Source: Pseudomonadota bacterium
Lineage (GTDB): Bacteria > Pseudomonadota > Alphaproteobacteria > Acetobacterales > Acetobacteraceae
DNA: 64,000 nt
NCBI GenBank assembly: GCA_021805545.1
Contig: JAJZFB010000044.1
Coordinates: 1 to 64,000, forward strand
Reading direction: 5' to 3'
The position numbers were made by a program, and so were the translations under genes. A model generated the notes under the pieces. It did no database searches and was not told the DNA's origin. It saw nothing but the letters and a program-made list of their open reading frames with translations. Positions 48,213 to 57,533 of the stretch are shown here, piece after piece; within the stretch, counting starts at the first letter, position 1; each line of letters opens with the position of its first letter.

Positions 48213-48454
48213 GCTGTTCCAGGCCCGTACCCCGCCCCTTGCGGTGGCGCGCCACTTTGCTAATGCAATGTACAGGGAGAGAGGCCGGCGGCGCCATGGC
48301 GCGGGCGGTCAGGTTTTTTCCCGCAATTCTGGCGGCGCCCCGGCGGATATAATCGCCAGGGCGAAATCATGATTGGCTGCTTGTTACCCCGCCGGGGCGC
48401 GGGCAGAACGTGACAGAGCTTCATCGCCAGCCGATGGGAGAGGAAAGGACGAAC

Positions 48455-49459
48455 ATGGCCACCACGACAGCAGGATTGAACGCGGCCGTACCTGACGCGG
48501 CAACGCAGGTCGAAATCTACCGCCGCATGAACCTCATCATGCAGAATGACGAGGCGTCGCGGAAAATCATCCGCTCCGGCCGCCTGATGATGCCGTATTA
48601 CTCGCAGCGCGGGCAGGAGGTCATTCCCTCCGCCATCTCCGTCAACCTGAACGATGACGACAAGATCTGCACCATCTATCGCGGCATTCACGACATGCTG
48701 GCCAAGGGCGTGCCCCTTAAGCTGCTCTGGGCGGAAATCGCGGGCCGTGTGACCGGCACCTGCAAGGGCAAGGGCGGGCCGATGCACATCACCCACCCCG
48801 CCTCTGGCGCCATCCTCACCACCGGCATTGTCGGCTCCTCCATGCCCATCGCCAACGGCCTGGCCTGGGCCGCCAAGCTGGACAAATCCCGCCAGGTGGT
48901 CATTGCCAATTTCGGCGACGGCGCCTCCAATATCGGCGCGTTCCACGAGAGCCTCAACCTGGCCTCGCTGTGGAAGCTGCCGGTTATTTTCGTCTGCCAG
49001 AATAACCGCTTCGCCGAGCATACGCGCTACGAGAACGGCACCTCGGTGGATAAAATCTCCAAACGCGCCATCGGCTACAACATGCCGGGCTTCACCGTGG
49101 ACGGCAACGACCCGCACGAGATGTACGCCACCGCGCATGAAGCCATCGAGCGCGCCCGCGCCGGCGAAGGCCCGACCCTGATCGAGGCGATGACCTTCCG
49201 CTTCTTCGGCCATGTGTTCGGCGACGATGATTTCTACATGACCAAGGAAGAAAAAGCCGCGGCCATGGCGAAAGACCCCGTGCCGCTGTTCCGCGCCAGG
49301 CTGATTGCCGATGGCACCGCCACCGAGGCGCAGTTGGCTGGGATGGAGGCGAAGATTGCCGCAGACATCCAGGAAGCCATCGAATTCGCGCTGGCCTCCG
49401 ACATGCCGCCGCTCGAAGAGCTGACCCGCGATGTTTATGCCGAGCAGGGAGTTGCCTGA
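48455..49459 (+). CDS. TPP-dependent 2-oxo acid/acetoin-type dehydrogenase E1 alpha subunit
   Basis: YYSQRGQEVIPSAISVNL, GKGGPMHITHPASGAILTTGIVGSSMPIANGLAWA, VIANFGDGASNIGAFHESLNLASLWKLPVIFVCQNN. Confidence 0.92.
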   Translation: MATTTAGLNAAVPDAATQVEIYRRMNLIMQNDEASRKIIRSGRLMMPYYSQRGQEVIPSAISVNLNDDDKICTIYRGIHDMLAKGVPLKLLWAEIAGRVTGTCKGKGGPMHITHPASGAILTTGIVGSSMPIANGLAWAAKLDKSRQVVIANFGDGASNIGAFHESLNLASLWKLPVIFVCQNNRFAEHTRYENGTSVDKISKRAIGYNMPGFTVDGNDPHEMYATAHEAIERARAGEGPTLIEAMTFRFFGHVFGDDDFYMTKEEKAAAMAKDPVPLFRARLIADGTATEAQLAGMEAKIAADIQEAIEFALASDMPPLEELTRDVYAEQGVA

Positions 49460-50454
49460 TGTCTGTTGAAACCAAGAAAATCACCATCATCCAGGCGATC
49501 AACGAGGCGATCGCCGAGGCCATGGAAGCCGATCCGAAAGTGATCGTGCTGGGCGAGGACGTGGCGGACCGCGAGGGCGGCGGCGTTGTGGGCGTCACGC
49601 GCGGCCTCTCCACCCGCTTTGGCGATGAGCGCGTGCGCTCCACCCCCATTACCGAGCAGGCCATTATCGGCGCGGCCATCGGTGCCTCCATCGGCGGCTA
49701 CAAGGTTGTGGCCGAGATCATGCTGATGAACTTCACCACGGTGGCGATGGACATGATCGTCAACCACGCCGCCAAGCTGCGCTTCATGTCCGGCGGCCAG
49801 ACCGGCGTGCCCATCGTCATCCGCATGATGACGGGTGCCGGCATTTCCTCCGCCGGCCAGCATTCAGACTTCCTGGAAGCCTGGTTCGCGCATACGCCGG
49901 GCCTGAAGGTCGTCATGCCGTCCAGCCCGGAAGAAGCGAAGGGGCTGATGCTCTCCGCCATCGCCGACCCCGACCCGGTGATGTTCGTGGAATGCACCCG
50001 CGCCTATTTCACGCCGTATGAAACCCCGGTGAAAGTGGCGCCCATTCCGCTGGGCAAGGCCCGGGTCACCAAGCAAGGCACGGACGTTACGATTATCTCC
50101 TATTCGGAGATTTTCCTGCGCGCCACGGCAGCAGCCGCCGAGCTGGCGAAGGAAGGCATCTCGGCCGAGCTGATCGATTTGCGCACCATCTCCCCCTGGG
50201 ACCGCGAGACGGTTCTGGCCTCGGTCCGCAAAACCGGCCGCGCCGTTGTGGCGCATGAGGCAGTGAAGCAGTTTGGCGTGGGCGCTGAAATTGCCGCCGT
50301 GCTGCAGGACGAGCTGTTCGGCACGCTGAAGGCGCCGGTGAAGCGCGTCGGCGCGCCCTTTACCTCCGTGCCGTTCAGCGGCGCGCTGGAGCAGGCCTTC
50401 CTGGTCAGCGCGGCGGATATTGTGGCGGCGGCCAAGGCCACGCTGGGCAAATAA
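49459..50454 (+). CDS. TPP-dependent dehydrogenase E1 beta subunit
   Basis: TIIQAINEAIAEAMEADPKVIVLGEDVADREGGGVVGVTRGLSTRFGDERVRSTPITEQAIIGAAIGASIGG; transketolase C domain; overlaps E1 alpha stop. Confidence 0.93.
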   Translation: MSVETKKITIIQAINEAIAEAMEADPKVIVLGEDVADREGGGVVGVTRGLSTRFGDERVRSTPITEQAIIGAAIGASIGGYKVVAEIMLMNFTTVAMDMIVNHAAKLRFMSGGQTGVPIVIRMMTGAGISSAGQHSDFLEAWFAHTPGLKVVMPSSPEEAKGLMLSAIADPDPVMFVECTRAYFTPYETPVKVAPIPLGKARVTKQGTDVTIISYSEIFLRATAAAAELAKEGISAELIDLRTISPWDRETVLASVRKTGRAVVAHEAVKQFGVGAEIAAVLQDELFGTLKAPVKRVGAPFTSVPFSGALEQAFLVSAADIVAAAKATLGK

Positions 50455-50459
50455 CCCAA

Positions 50460-50499
50460 AACGCCAGCCTGCACGCCGCAAGGCGGGCAGGCTGGCGTT
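50460..50499. terminator. Intra-operon long hairpin with GCAA tetraloop
   Basis: AACGCCAGCCTGC-A-CGCC-GCAA-GGCG-G-GCAGGCTGGCGTT directly after the E1 beta stop; no T-tract, so attenuator/processing signal is as likely as terminator. Confidence 0.65.
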
Positions 50500-50598
50500 G
50501 ACGGATGCTGCACGCGCAGGCATGGCTTCAGGCAGAAGGTTGCGCGCCCAGGCACGCAGCCGCATTGTTTGAAGCCCGCAGAGATTAAGAGGAATTTT

Positions 50599-50829
50599 AT
50601 GGCGACCGACATCATCCTTCCCAAAATCGGCTTTTCCATGACCGAAGGCGTGCTGGCCGAATGGCTGGTGGCCGATGGCGCCTCCGTGACCGAGGGCCAG
50701 CCCATCTTCACGCTGGAGAGCGACAAATCCACCAACGAGGTGGAATCCCCCGCCGCCGGCACCATCAAAATCACTGGCGTGCCTGGCCAGACCTACGAGG
50801 TTGGCGCGATCATCGGCACCATCGCGTAA
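50599..50829 (+). CDS. Stand-alone lipoyl/biotinyl-attachment domain protein (76 aa)
   Basis: MATDIILPKIGFSMTEGVLAEWLVADGASVTEGQPIFTLESDKSTNEVESPAAGTIKITGVPGQTYEVGAIIGTIA; complete single lipoyl domain with ESDKS at the lysine turn. Confidence 0.92.
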   Translation: MATDIILPKIGFSMTEGVLAEWLVADGASVTEGQPIFTLESDKSTNEVESPAAGTIKITGVPGQTYEVGAIIGTIA

Positions 50830-50870
50830 GCCTTTACGCGCGTTTAGCGCGGGGACGATGAAATGACGCG

Positions 50871-50901
50871 GCGGCGCGCCGGGCTCAGCCTGGCGCGCCG
50901 C
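50871..50901. terminator. GC-rich hairpin GCGGCGCGCCGGGCT-C-AGCCTGGCGCGCCGC
   Basis: 15-bp arms with one wobble pair, between lipoyl-domain gene and flavoprotein gene. Confidence 0.55.
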
Positions 50902-50966
50902 AAGCGTTGCAATTCAAGACTCAGCGCGTAATCTGCGCCGCGAAAGCAAAAATGGGGAGCCGCCAT

Positions 50967-52676
50967 ATGAGCACACAGCAATTTGACGAGATGTTCGATT
51001 TCGTTGCCGTTGGCAGTGGCGGCGGCTCCATGTGCGCGGCGCTGGTGCTGCGCAAGCTCGGCAAGAGCGTTCTCATCCTGGAAAAAACCGGCCTTGTCGG
51101 CGGCACCACGGCGCGCTCTGGCGGGGTGATGTGGGTGCCCAATAACCGCTTCATGGAGGCCGACGGCATCGAGGACAGCTACGAGAAAGCGGCGCAATAT
51201 CTCGACGCCACATCCGGCCAGCCGGACGACGCCCCAGCCGCCTCGCCCGAGCGCCGCGCCGCTTATTTGCAGCAAAGCCCGAAAATGGTCGATTTCCTCG
51301 TCGAGCAGGGCATAAGGCTGCGCCGCATCCCGTACTACCCGGATTATTACGACCATCTGCCCGGCGGCTCCGTGCCTGGCCGCACCGTTACGGCGGAGCT
51401 GTTCAACGTGAAGGAGCTGCCCGCCGAATGGCAGGCCAAACTCCGCCCCAGCGCCATCCCCTTCCCCGCCCATCTCGACGAGCTGTACTGGCTGCCCACG
51501 CTCACGCGCTCGATGAAAGGTAAGCTGAACCTCGCCAAAATCATGCTGCGCGGCTTGGCGGCGAAGCTCACCGGCAAGGAGCTGGCCCCGGCGGGCCGCG
51601 CGCTACAGGGCCGCATGCTCCAGGCGGTGCTCAAGGCAGGCGCGGATATCCGCGTCAATGCGGGCGTCTCCGCGCTGATTATGGAAGACGGCGCGGTGAA
51701 GGGCGTTGTCACCACCAAGGATGGCGCGCCCTGGCGCGTGGGCGCCAGGCTCGGCGTGCTCATCAACGCCGGCGGTTTTGCCCAGAACCAGGCGATGCGC
51801 GCCAAATTCATGCCCGAAACCTCCAGCGAATGGACCGGCGTGATCGAGGGCGACACGGGCGAGATGCTGCAGGAGATGATGAACCAGGGCGCCGCCGTGG
51901 CGCAGATGGACGAGACCATAGGCTGCCAGATGGCCCTGCCCCCCGGCCGCGAGAACAAAAGCGGCAACGGCGTCACCTTCGGCGCCTTCGCCGGGCAGAT
52001 GGACATTGCCAAGCCGCACGGCATCATCGTGGACCAGACCGGCGTGCGCTACATGAGCGAGGGCAGCTCCTACTCCGAATTCTGCATGACCATGCGCAAG
52101 CGCCACAAAACCGTGCCCGCCATCCCCAGCTACTGGATCATGGATGACCAGTACATGAAAACCTACATGTTCTGCGGCACCATGCCCGGCAAGGCAAAGC
52201 CACAGGCATGGTATGAGTCCGGCTGGCTGACCAAGGCCGATACGCTGGAGGAGCTGGCGGGCAAAACCGGTATCAATCCAGCCACACTCAAAGCCACGGT
52301 GGAGCGCTTTAATGAAGATGCGCGCGCCGGGCACGACACGCAATTTGGCCGTGGCGAGCGTGCCTTCGATAAATGGCTGGGCGATGCCGTGGCCAAGGGC
52401 AACCCCTCGCTCGGCGCCATCGAGAAAGGCCCGTTCTACGCCGCCAAGGTGGTGCCGGGCGACGTTTCCACCTTTGGCGGGGTGATGACCGACGTGAATG
52501 CCCGCGTGCTGCGCGAAGATGGCAGCCCCATTCCCGGCCTGTACGCCACCGGCACCTCGGCCGCCTCGGTCTTCGGGCGCTGTGCGGTGGGGGCCGGGGC
52601 AAGCATCGGCCCTGCCTTCACCTGGGGCTATGTAGCCGCCCAGCACGCGGCAAATGCCGGTAATTTGGCCGTGTAA
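50967..52676 (+). CDS. FAD-dependent 3-ketosteroid-delta1-dehydrogenase/fumarate-reductase-like flavoprotein
   Basis: FDFVAVGSGGGSMCAALVLRKLGKSVLILEKTGLVGGTTARSGGVMWVPNN; C-terminal GVMTDVNARVLREDGSPIPGLYATGTSAASVFGRCAVGAGASIGPAFTWGYVAA. Confidence 0.87.
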   Translation: MSTQQFDEMFDFVAVGSGGGSMCAALVLRKLGKSVLILEKTGLVGGTTARSGGVMWVPNNRFMEADGIEDSYEKAAQYLDATSGQPDDAPAASPERRAAYLQQSPKMVDFLVEQGIRLRRIPYYPDYYDHLPGGSVPGRTVTAELFNVKELPAEWQAKLRPSAIPFPAHLDELYWLPTLTRSMKGKLNLAKIMLRGLAAKLTGKELAPAGRALQGRMLQAVLKAGADIRVNAGVSALIMEDGAVKGVVTTKDGAPWRVGARLGVLINAGGFAQNQAMRAKFMPETSSEWTGVIEGDTGEMLQEMMNQGAAVAQMDETIGCQMALPPGRENKSGNGVTFGAFAGQMDIAKPHGIIVDQTGVRYMSEGSSYSEFCMTMRKRHKTVPAIPSYWIMDDQYMKTYMFCGTMPGKAKPQAWYESGWLTKADTLEELAGKTGINPATLKATVERFNEDARAGHDTQFGRGERAFDKWLGDAVAKGNPSLGAIEKGPFYAAKVVPGDVSTFGGVMTDVNARVLREDGSPIPGLYATGTSAASVFGRCAVGAGASIGPAFTWGYVAAQHAANAGNLAV

Positions 52677-52738
52677 CGCCCCGCCTAGCCCTTGCCGGGC
52701 TTGCAGCGGGGCCATTGTTGCGGCAAGCATCGGCTCCC

Positions 52739-53392
52739 ATGAAAAAGACCAACAAAGACGGGCAGGCTATTGGCCGTAAAGGCGCCGAAAGCCGCGCCAG
52801 GCTCCTGGCTGCCGCGCGTCAGCTTCTCATGGAGCTTTCAACAGCCCGCAAGCTGACAGCCAGCGCCATCGCGCGCGCCGCGGGCCTCGCCTCGCAAACA
52901 TTTTACCTCTATTTCGACGATGTGGAGGAAATTCTACTCTGCCTCTCGGAAGAAGCTTCGGCTGATACAACCGCGATCATCGAAGCGCTGGACAGCGCCT
53001 GGGACACGGCGGCGCCACAAATATATGCGCAAAACGTGGTGGATGCGCTTTACCAATACTGGGACCGCCACAGGCCGATTCTCAACATACGCAATTATAT
53101 GGCCGACAGGGGCGACGAGGCCTTTTCCAAATTGCGCAGTGAAAGCGCGATCCCCATCATCACCAGAATCGCGCGGCGCATCCGTTCCGGCCAGGGTGAG
53201 GGCAGGCTGAGCGAGCGAGCTTCCCTGGCGCGGGCCATCACCATCTTCGCGGCCATCGAGCGGGTCGCGGCGCGCTATGCCAGCTATGAAGGTAATAATT
53301 TTATGCCAGGCGCGGCGGAAATGAAGCGGGCGGAAGCAGACATCATGGCCATGCTGATGTCGCCCATACCCGCCATGCAAGGTCTGGCATGA
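52739..53392 (+). CDS. TetR-family transcriptional regulator
   Basis: RLLAAARQLLMELSTARKLTASAIARAAGLASQTFYLYFDDVEEILLCL. Confidence 0.9.
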   Translation: MKKTNKDGQAIGRKGAESRARLLAAARQLLMELSTARKLTASAIARAAGLASQTFYLYFDDVEEILLCLSEEASADTTAIIEALDSAWDTAAPQIYAQNVVDALYQYWDRHRPILNIRNYMADRGDEAFSKLRSESAIPIITRIARRIRSGQGEGRLSERASLARAITIFAAIERVAARYASYEGNNFMPGAAEMKRAEADIMAMLMSPIPAMQGLA

Positions 53393-53799
53393 AAGGCAAA
53401 GCCATGGTGAACCCTTCCGCAAAACGCGCCATCCCCGGCTTGGCGCTGCTGCTGGCGGGGCTGGCCGCCATGCCGGCACAGGCCAGCGTAACCGGCATGT
53501 GGCGTGTAACCGGCACCATCTCGGGCAAGGCTTTCGCGCTGGATTGCAAATTTCTGCCAAATGGCCCGGCGCTGGGCGGCGAATGCACCAAGGCGGCGGG
53601 CAGTGGCCACGGCGCGGGCAAAACTTATGTGTTGAGCACCGGCGCGGTCTCCGGCGGTACCATAAGCTGGGGCTACAAGGCGCATTACATGCTCATGAGC
53701 TTTACCGTAAGCTATGCCGGCCAGCTTAAGGGCAACGAAATTCAGGGTAGGGTGAAAGCCGCCGGGCGGCAGGGGCAATTCACCGCCGTCCGGGAATAA
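53389..53799 (+). CDS. Small secreted hypothetical protein
   Basis: Signal peptide AIPGLALLLAGLAAMPAQASVTG; 4-bp overlap with the TetR gene. Confidence 0.6.
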   Translation: MKGKAMVNPSAKRAIPGLALLLAGLAAMPAQASVTGMWRVTGTISGKAFALDCKFLPNGPALGGECTKAAGSGHGAGKTYVLSTGAVSGGTISWGYKAHYMLMSFTVSYAGQLKGNEIQGRVKAAGRQGQFTAVRE

Positions 53800-53802
53800 T
53801 AA

Positions 53803-54525
53803 TCAGTCCGGCGCCGCAAAAGCCTCGCCCCGGTCCGCCATGGGCGCCGCGCCGGGGCGGCTGAAATCAATATCCGCGCCGGGGCGGCGGAAAGATTGCG
53901 CGGCTCGCCCAGGCTGGAAATTATAGCACGACCCTGCGGGGAATTCGGTGGCGGACATGCCAGCGGGCATTTCACGCCCGCGCCCATGGGCCACAATGGC
54001 GGCCCAGCGCAAAATCCGCATGGCTTCGGCGCCTTGCTTGTCCTGCTGGGCAATCACCTCGTTCAACTGGCCCATCTGCCTGCCGGCCAGTTCCGCCGGG
54101 GCGGTGAATACATCGCCCTGGCCCAACGCCCAGTCCAGCACCAGCGCGCCATTGCGCAGCAGCGTGGCACGGCGCGCGCCATCCGCCGCATCACTCACCA
54201 TTACGTCATAGGCCACCGGCGCCGTTTCATCCGCATGGGCCGCGCCAAAAATGGCCAGGTCGTGCAAATGCGTGCAGTTCTGCGTCTTCTGCCCGCGCTT
54301 GGGCACATCGGTCAGGGCCACGCCGGCAAAGGTTTCCGCAAGCTGGGCCATGGCGCCGGGGCACATGGTCCAGGGCGAGCGCTTCATCTCGCTCGCCACG
54401 CTCGTAATCACCCCGTTATCATGGCCAAGGATGACCACCATGCGGTGGTAGTCATCCTCCAGCTCAGCCGTCACCAAACCCTGTGCGGGTTCGATGAGAA
54501 TGCGGCGGCGATACCCCGGCTGCAT
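53803..54525 (-). CDS. DUF2889 family protein
   Basis: YRRRILIEPAQGLVTAELEDDYHRMVVILGHDNGVITSVASEMKRSPWTMCPGAMAQLAETFAGVAL..NCTHLHDLAIFGAAHA. Confidence 0.82.
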   Translation of the reverse strand: MQPGYRRRILIEPAQGLVTAELEDDYHRMVVILGHDNGVITSVASEMKRSPWTMCPGAMAQLAETFAGVALTDVPKRGQKTQNCTHLHDLAIFGAAHADETAPVAYDVMVSDAADGARRATLLRNGALVLDWALGQGDVFTAPAELAGRQMGQLNEVIAQQDKQGAEAMRILRWAAIVAHGRGREMPAGMSATEFPAGSCYNFQPGRAAQSFRRPGADIDFSRPGAAPMADRGEAFAAPD

Positions 54526-55685
54526 CAGTCGCGCGCCAGCAGCAGCACAGAGGCCAGCGGCCCGCCGCCCGATGCCGCCACGGCCACTTTCGGGGCGCCC
54601 TTTATCTGCCGCGCGCCGCCCTGGCCGCGCAGCTGCACCACGGATTCATGCGCGAAGCCAAACCCATGCAGCCGCCCGGCGCCAATCTGCCCGCCAAACG
54701 TGTTCAGCGGCAGCTCGCCATCCAGCGCGATGCGGTGCCCGCCCTCGATGAACTTGCCGCCCTCGCCCACGCCGCAGAACCCCAGCCCTTCCAGCCAGGT
54801 GAGCGCGAGGAAGGCAAAGCCGTCGTAAAGCTGCACCGTGTCCACATCCTTGGGCTTGTAATCGGTATGTTTCCACAATTCCGCCCCGGTGGGGTACGAG
54901 GCCATGAACTCCGTCTGGTCCCAGCTATGGCGCTCAGACCTGTAGGCGGAGGCCGCGATGCGGATGGGCGTTGCCTTCACCTCGCCCAGCGCGTCCCCGG
55001 CAGAGACGATGAGCACGGTCGAGGCATCGGAGAACCGGTCGCAATCGAACAGGCACATCGGCTCGGCAATCAGCCGCGCTTCCATGTACTGCTCCAGCGT
55101 CAGCGGCTCGCGCACCAAGGCGCGCGGGTTCAGCAGCGCGTTCTTGCGGTCGGTGAGCGAGATTTGCGCCAGTTGCTCGCGCGTCATGCCGTATTTCTTC
55201 ACATGGCGCATGGCGTATTGCGCCACCCAGGTAACGGCGGAGGTGGCGTTGAAGGGCGCGGTCCATTGCGAGCCCGCCTCCACGCGCGCGCCGCGGCTCA
55301 TCGGGTAATCCTGCGGGCGGGCCATGGCCGCGGCCTCGTACACGGTGCGGAAGCAGATGACATGGCGCGCCAGCCCCGCTTTTACGGCGGCGGCAGCCGT
55401 GGCCACGGCGCCAAGCTGGGCCGAGGTTTCCATGCCGCCATTATACCAGCGCACCTTCAGGTGCAGCGCGTCGATCAAATCTTCCGCGCCCAGGGGCGAG
55501 AAGCCGAGATAGCCGGACATCTTGCCCGGATAGGTGGAAATACCGTCAATATCCGCGAGCGACAGGCCGGAATCATCCAGCGCCTCGCGGATGGCATCCA
55601 TGGTGAGGAGCAGCGGGTGGCGGGTGAGCTTCTGGCCAACCTGCGACTGGCCAATGCCGGTGATATACGCGTCCTTGCTGGCCAT
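54525..55685 (-). CDS. SCP2-type thiolase-like protein (Ltp2-like candidate)
   Basis: MASKDAYITGIGQSQVGQKLTRHPLLLTMDAIREALDDSGLSLADIDGISTYPG; VQLYDGFAFLALTWLEGLGFCGVGEGGKFI; LPLNTFGGQIGAGRLHGFGFAHESVVQLRG. Confidence 0.85.
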   Translation of the reverse strand: MASKDAYITGIGQSQVGQKLTRHPLLLTMDAIREALDDSGLSLADIDGISTYPGKMSGYLGFSPLGAEDLIDALHLKVRWYNGGMETSAQLGAVATAAAAVKAGLARHVICFRTVYEAAAMARPQDYPMSRGARVEAGSQWTAPFNATSAVTWVAQYAMRHVKKYGMTREQLAQISLTDRKNALLNPRALVREPLTLEQYMEARLIAEPMCLFDCDRFSDASTVLIVSAGDALGEVKATPIRIAASAYRSERHSWDQTEFMASYPTGAELWKHTDYKPKDVDTVQLYDGFAFLALTWLEGLGFCGVGEGGKFIEGGHRIALDGELPLNTFGGQIGAGRLHGFGFAHESVVQLRGQGGARQIKGAPKVAVAASGGGPLASVLLLARD

Positions 55686-55688
55686 GCT

Positions 55689-56093
55689 TCAACCCACCTT
55701 CCTGAACAGCGGCAGCCACACATCGTCCTGATGCAGGAACGACACTTCCACCTTGTCACCAATCTCCACCTCATTCACCGGGCAATCGATGATGTTGGTG
55801 GTGAGAAACACGCCCGGCGCGCCATCTATGGCCACGCGGGCGATGACGAACGGAACCTCCATGGCGGGGCTCCATTTCTGGTGGTTGATGGTGAAGGTAT
55901 CCACCACCCCCGTGCCCGGCACCACGCTTGGCGCCACGTTTTCCGAGAGGCAGTTGAAACAGATGGGGCGCGGCGGATGCAGGAAGGTTGTGCAATCCTG
56001 GCATTGCAGGAAGCGGAGTTTTCCATCCTCCCCGCTGGTCCAGAAAAACCGGTTATCCGGGTCAAGCCGGGGTAGAGACCGTGGTGATGACAT
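55689..56093 (-). CDS. DUF35 Zn-ribbon/OB-fold protein
   Basis: LRFLQCQDCTTFLHPPRPICFNCLSENVAPSVVPGTGVVDTFTINHQKW. Confidence 0.88.
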   Translation of the reverse strand: MSSPRSLPRLDPDNRFFWTSGEDGKLRFLQCQDCTTFLHPPRPICFNCLSENVAPSVVPGTGVVDTFTINHQKWSPAMEVPFVIARVAIDGAPGVFLTTNIIDCPVNEVEIGDKVEVSFLHQDDVWLPLFRKVG

Positions 56094-56100
56094 GCTTAAG

Positions 56101-57360
56101 TTAATCCCAACGTATCGGTAGTGAATCAATGGCCAGAATATTGCCGGCATGGAACCTGGCCGGCCTGGTCTCGTCCAGCCTGAACAGCGGCAGGCGGGCA
56201 AGCACTTCTTCGTAAACAACCTGCAATTCCACACGCGCCAGATGCGAGCCAAGGCAGCGATGCGGGCCAACACCAAAGGCAATATGCATCTTGTTCTCGC
56301 GGTTCATGTCGAATTTGTCCGGCGCGGGAAATTCACGCGCATCCAAATCGGCGCCGGGCAGGAAGATGACCACCCGCTCGCCCCGCTTCATCGCCCAGCC
56401 GCCCAGCTCCGTGTTTTTCGCCACGGCGCGCACGGGCACGGTAAAGGTGTAGCGGCGCAGAATTTCCTCCGCCGCCTCGGGAATCAGCTTGGGGCTGGCG
56501 CGCAGCTCGTTCTGGAAAACGGGGTTGAGTGCCAGATGGCGGATGCCATAGCCAATGCCGTTAATCACCGTATCCAGCCCGGCGATGAAGAGCAGGACGC
56601 CGTAATCTTCCATCAGCTCCATCGTCATCGGCTTGCCGTCAACCTCGGCCTGCCAGAGCAGGCTGATAAGGTCGTCCTTCGGTTCCGTGCGGCGCGCCTC
56701 CAGGGTTTCGCGCATCGCATCGGCCACTTTGCGGCTGCGGAACACGTAGTCGATGGGGCTTTGCGCCGGGGCCAGATGCTCATGCACCAGCACACGGAAT
56801 TCCGCCAGGCGCTCCACCGGCAGGCCGAGCATTTTCAGAAACACCGTCACCGGCAGCGGCTCGGCCACGGCGGAAATAAAATCGCAATGCCCCTGCTTGG
56901 CCACGGCATCGATAAGCTCTCCGGCGAAGGCGCGGATATCTTCCTTGCGCGCGGCCATGGCCTTGGGCGAGAAGGCGGCCTGCAGCGGCGCGCGGTAAAT
57001 GGTATGCGCCGGCGGGTCCAGGTTTATGGGCGTGGCGTTGGGGATATGGCCAAAATCCGGCGGCAGATGCGCCCTTAACGCCGCCATGGCCTCCGGCGGG
57101 GCGATGTTGCTGGTAAAGGCCGCGGTATCGCGCGAGAGGGCGTAATTCTCGGCATGGCCGGTTACCACCCAATGGCCCATGTTGCGCGGCGTCCAGAACA
57201 CCGGCGGGGCCACGCGCAGCAGCTCCAGCACGCGCTTATGCGGGTCCTGCGTCAGGCCGGGGTCCAGATACATATCGAAATCGTACACAGCCGCATCGGG
57301 CACATGGGCGGGCTTGGCAACGGCGGGGCTAAGCCCGGCGGCAATATTGTCCATGGTCAT
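56101..57360 (-). CDS. Cytochrome P450 (P450cam/CYP101-like)
   Basis: LFIAGLDTVINGIGYGIRHLA (I-helix), EEILRRYTF (ExxR), FGVGPHRCLGSHLARVEL (heme Cys), C-terminal SLPIRWD. Confidence 0.92.
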   Translation of the reverse strand: MTMDNIAAGLSPAVAKPAHVPDAAVYDFDMYLDPGLTQDPHKRVLELLRVAPPVFWTPRNMGHWVVTGHAENYALSRDTAAFTSNIAPPEAMAALRAHLPPDFGHIPNATPINLDPPAHTIYRAPLQAAFSPKAMAARKEDIRAFAGELIDAVAKQGHCDFISAVAEPLPVTVFLKMLGLPVERLAEFRVLVHEHLAPAQSPIDYVFRSRKVADAMRETLEARRTEPKDDLISLLWQAEVDGKPMTMELMEDYGVLLFIAGLDTVINGIGYGIRHLALNPVFQNELRASPKLIPEAAEEILRRYTFTVPVRAVAKNTELGGWAMKRGERVVIFLPGADLDAREFPAPDKFDMNRENKMHIAFGVGPHRCLGSHLARVELQVVYEEVLARLPLFRLDETRPARFHAGNILAIDSLPIRWD

Positions 57361-57533
57361 GTCAGCCTCCTTGGCGTTTGCTAAGAGTTTCCTGCCGCCG
57401 CACCGTCTTACGCGGCTGGCTGACGGATGATTTGCCCACTAAACCTGGTCAGCCCCCAACGTGGCCGCGCCGCCAGAGCATGGCGGCGGCGCGCGTCCGC
57501 TTCAAGCAGCCGGGCCAAATACCGTGCCTGCGA

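Noticed and set aside
54648-56075. 475-aa plus-strand ORF opposite thiolase/DUF35
   Set aside because: Antisense shadow; opposite strand contains clear family motifs.
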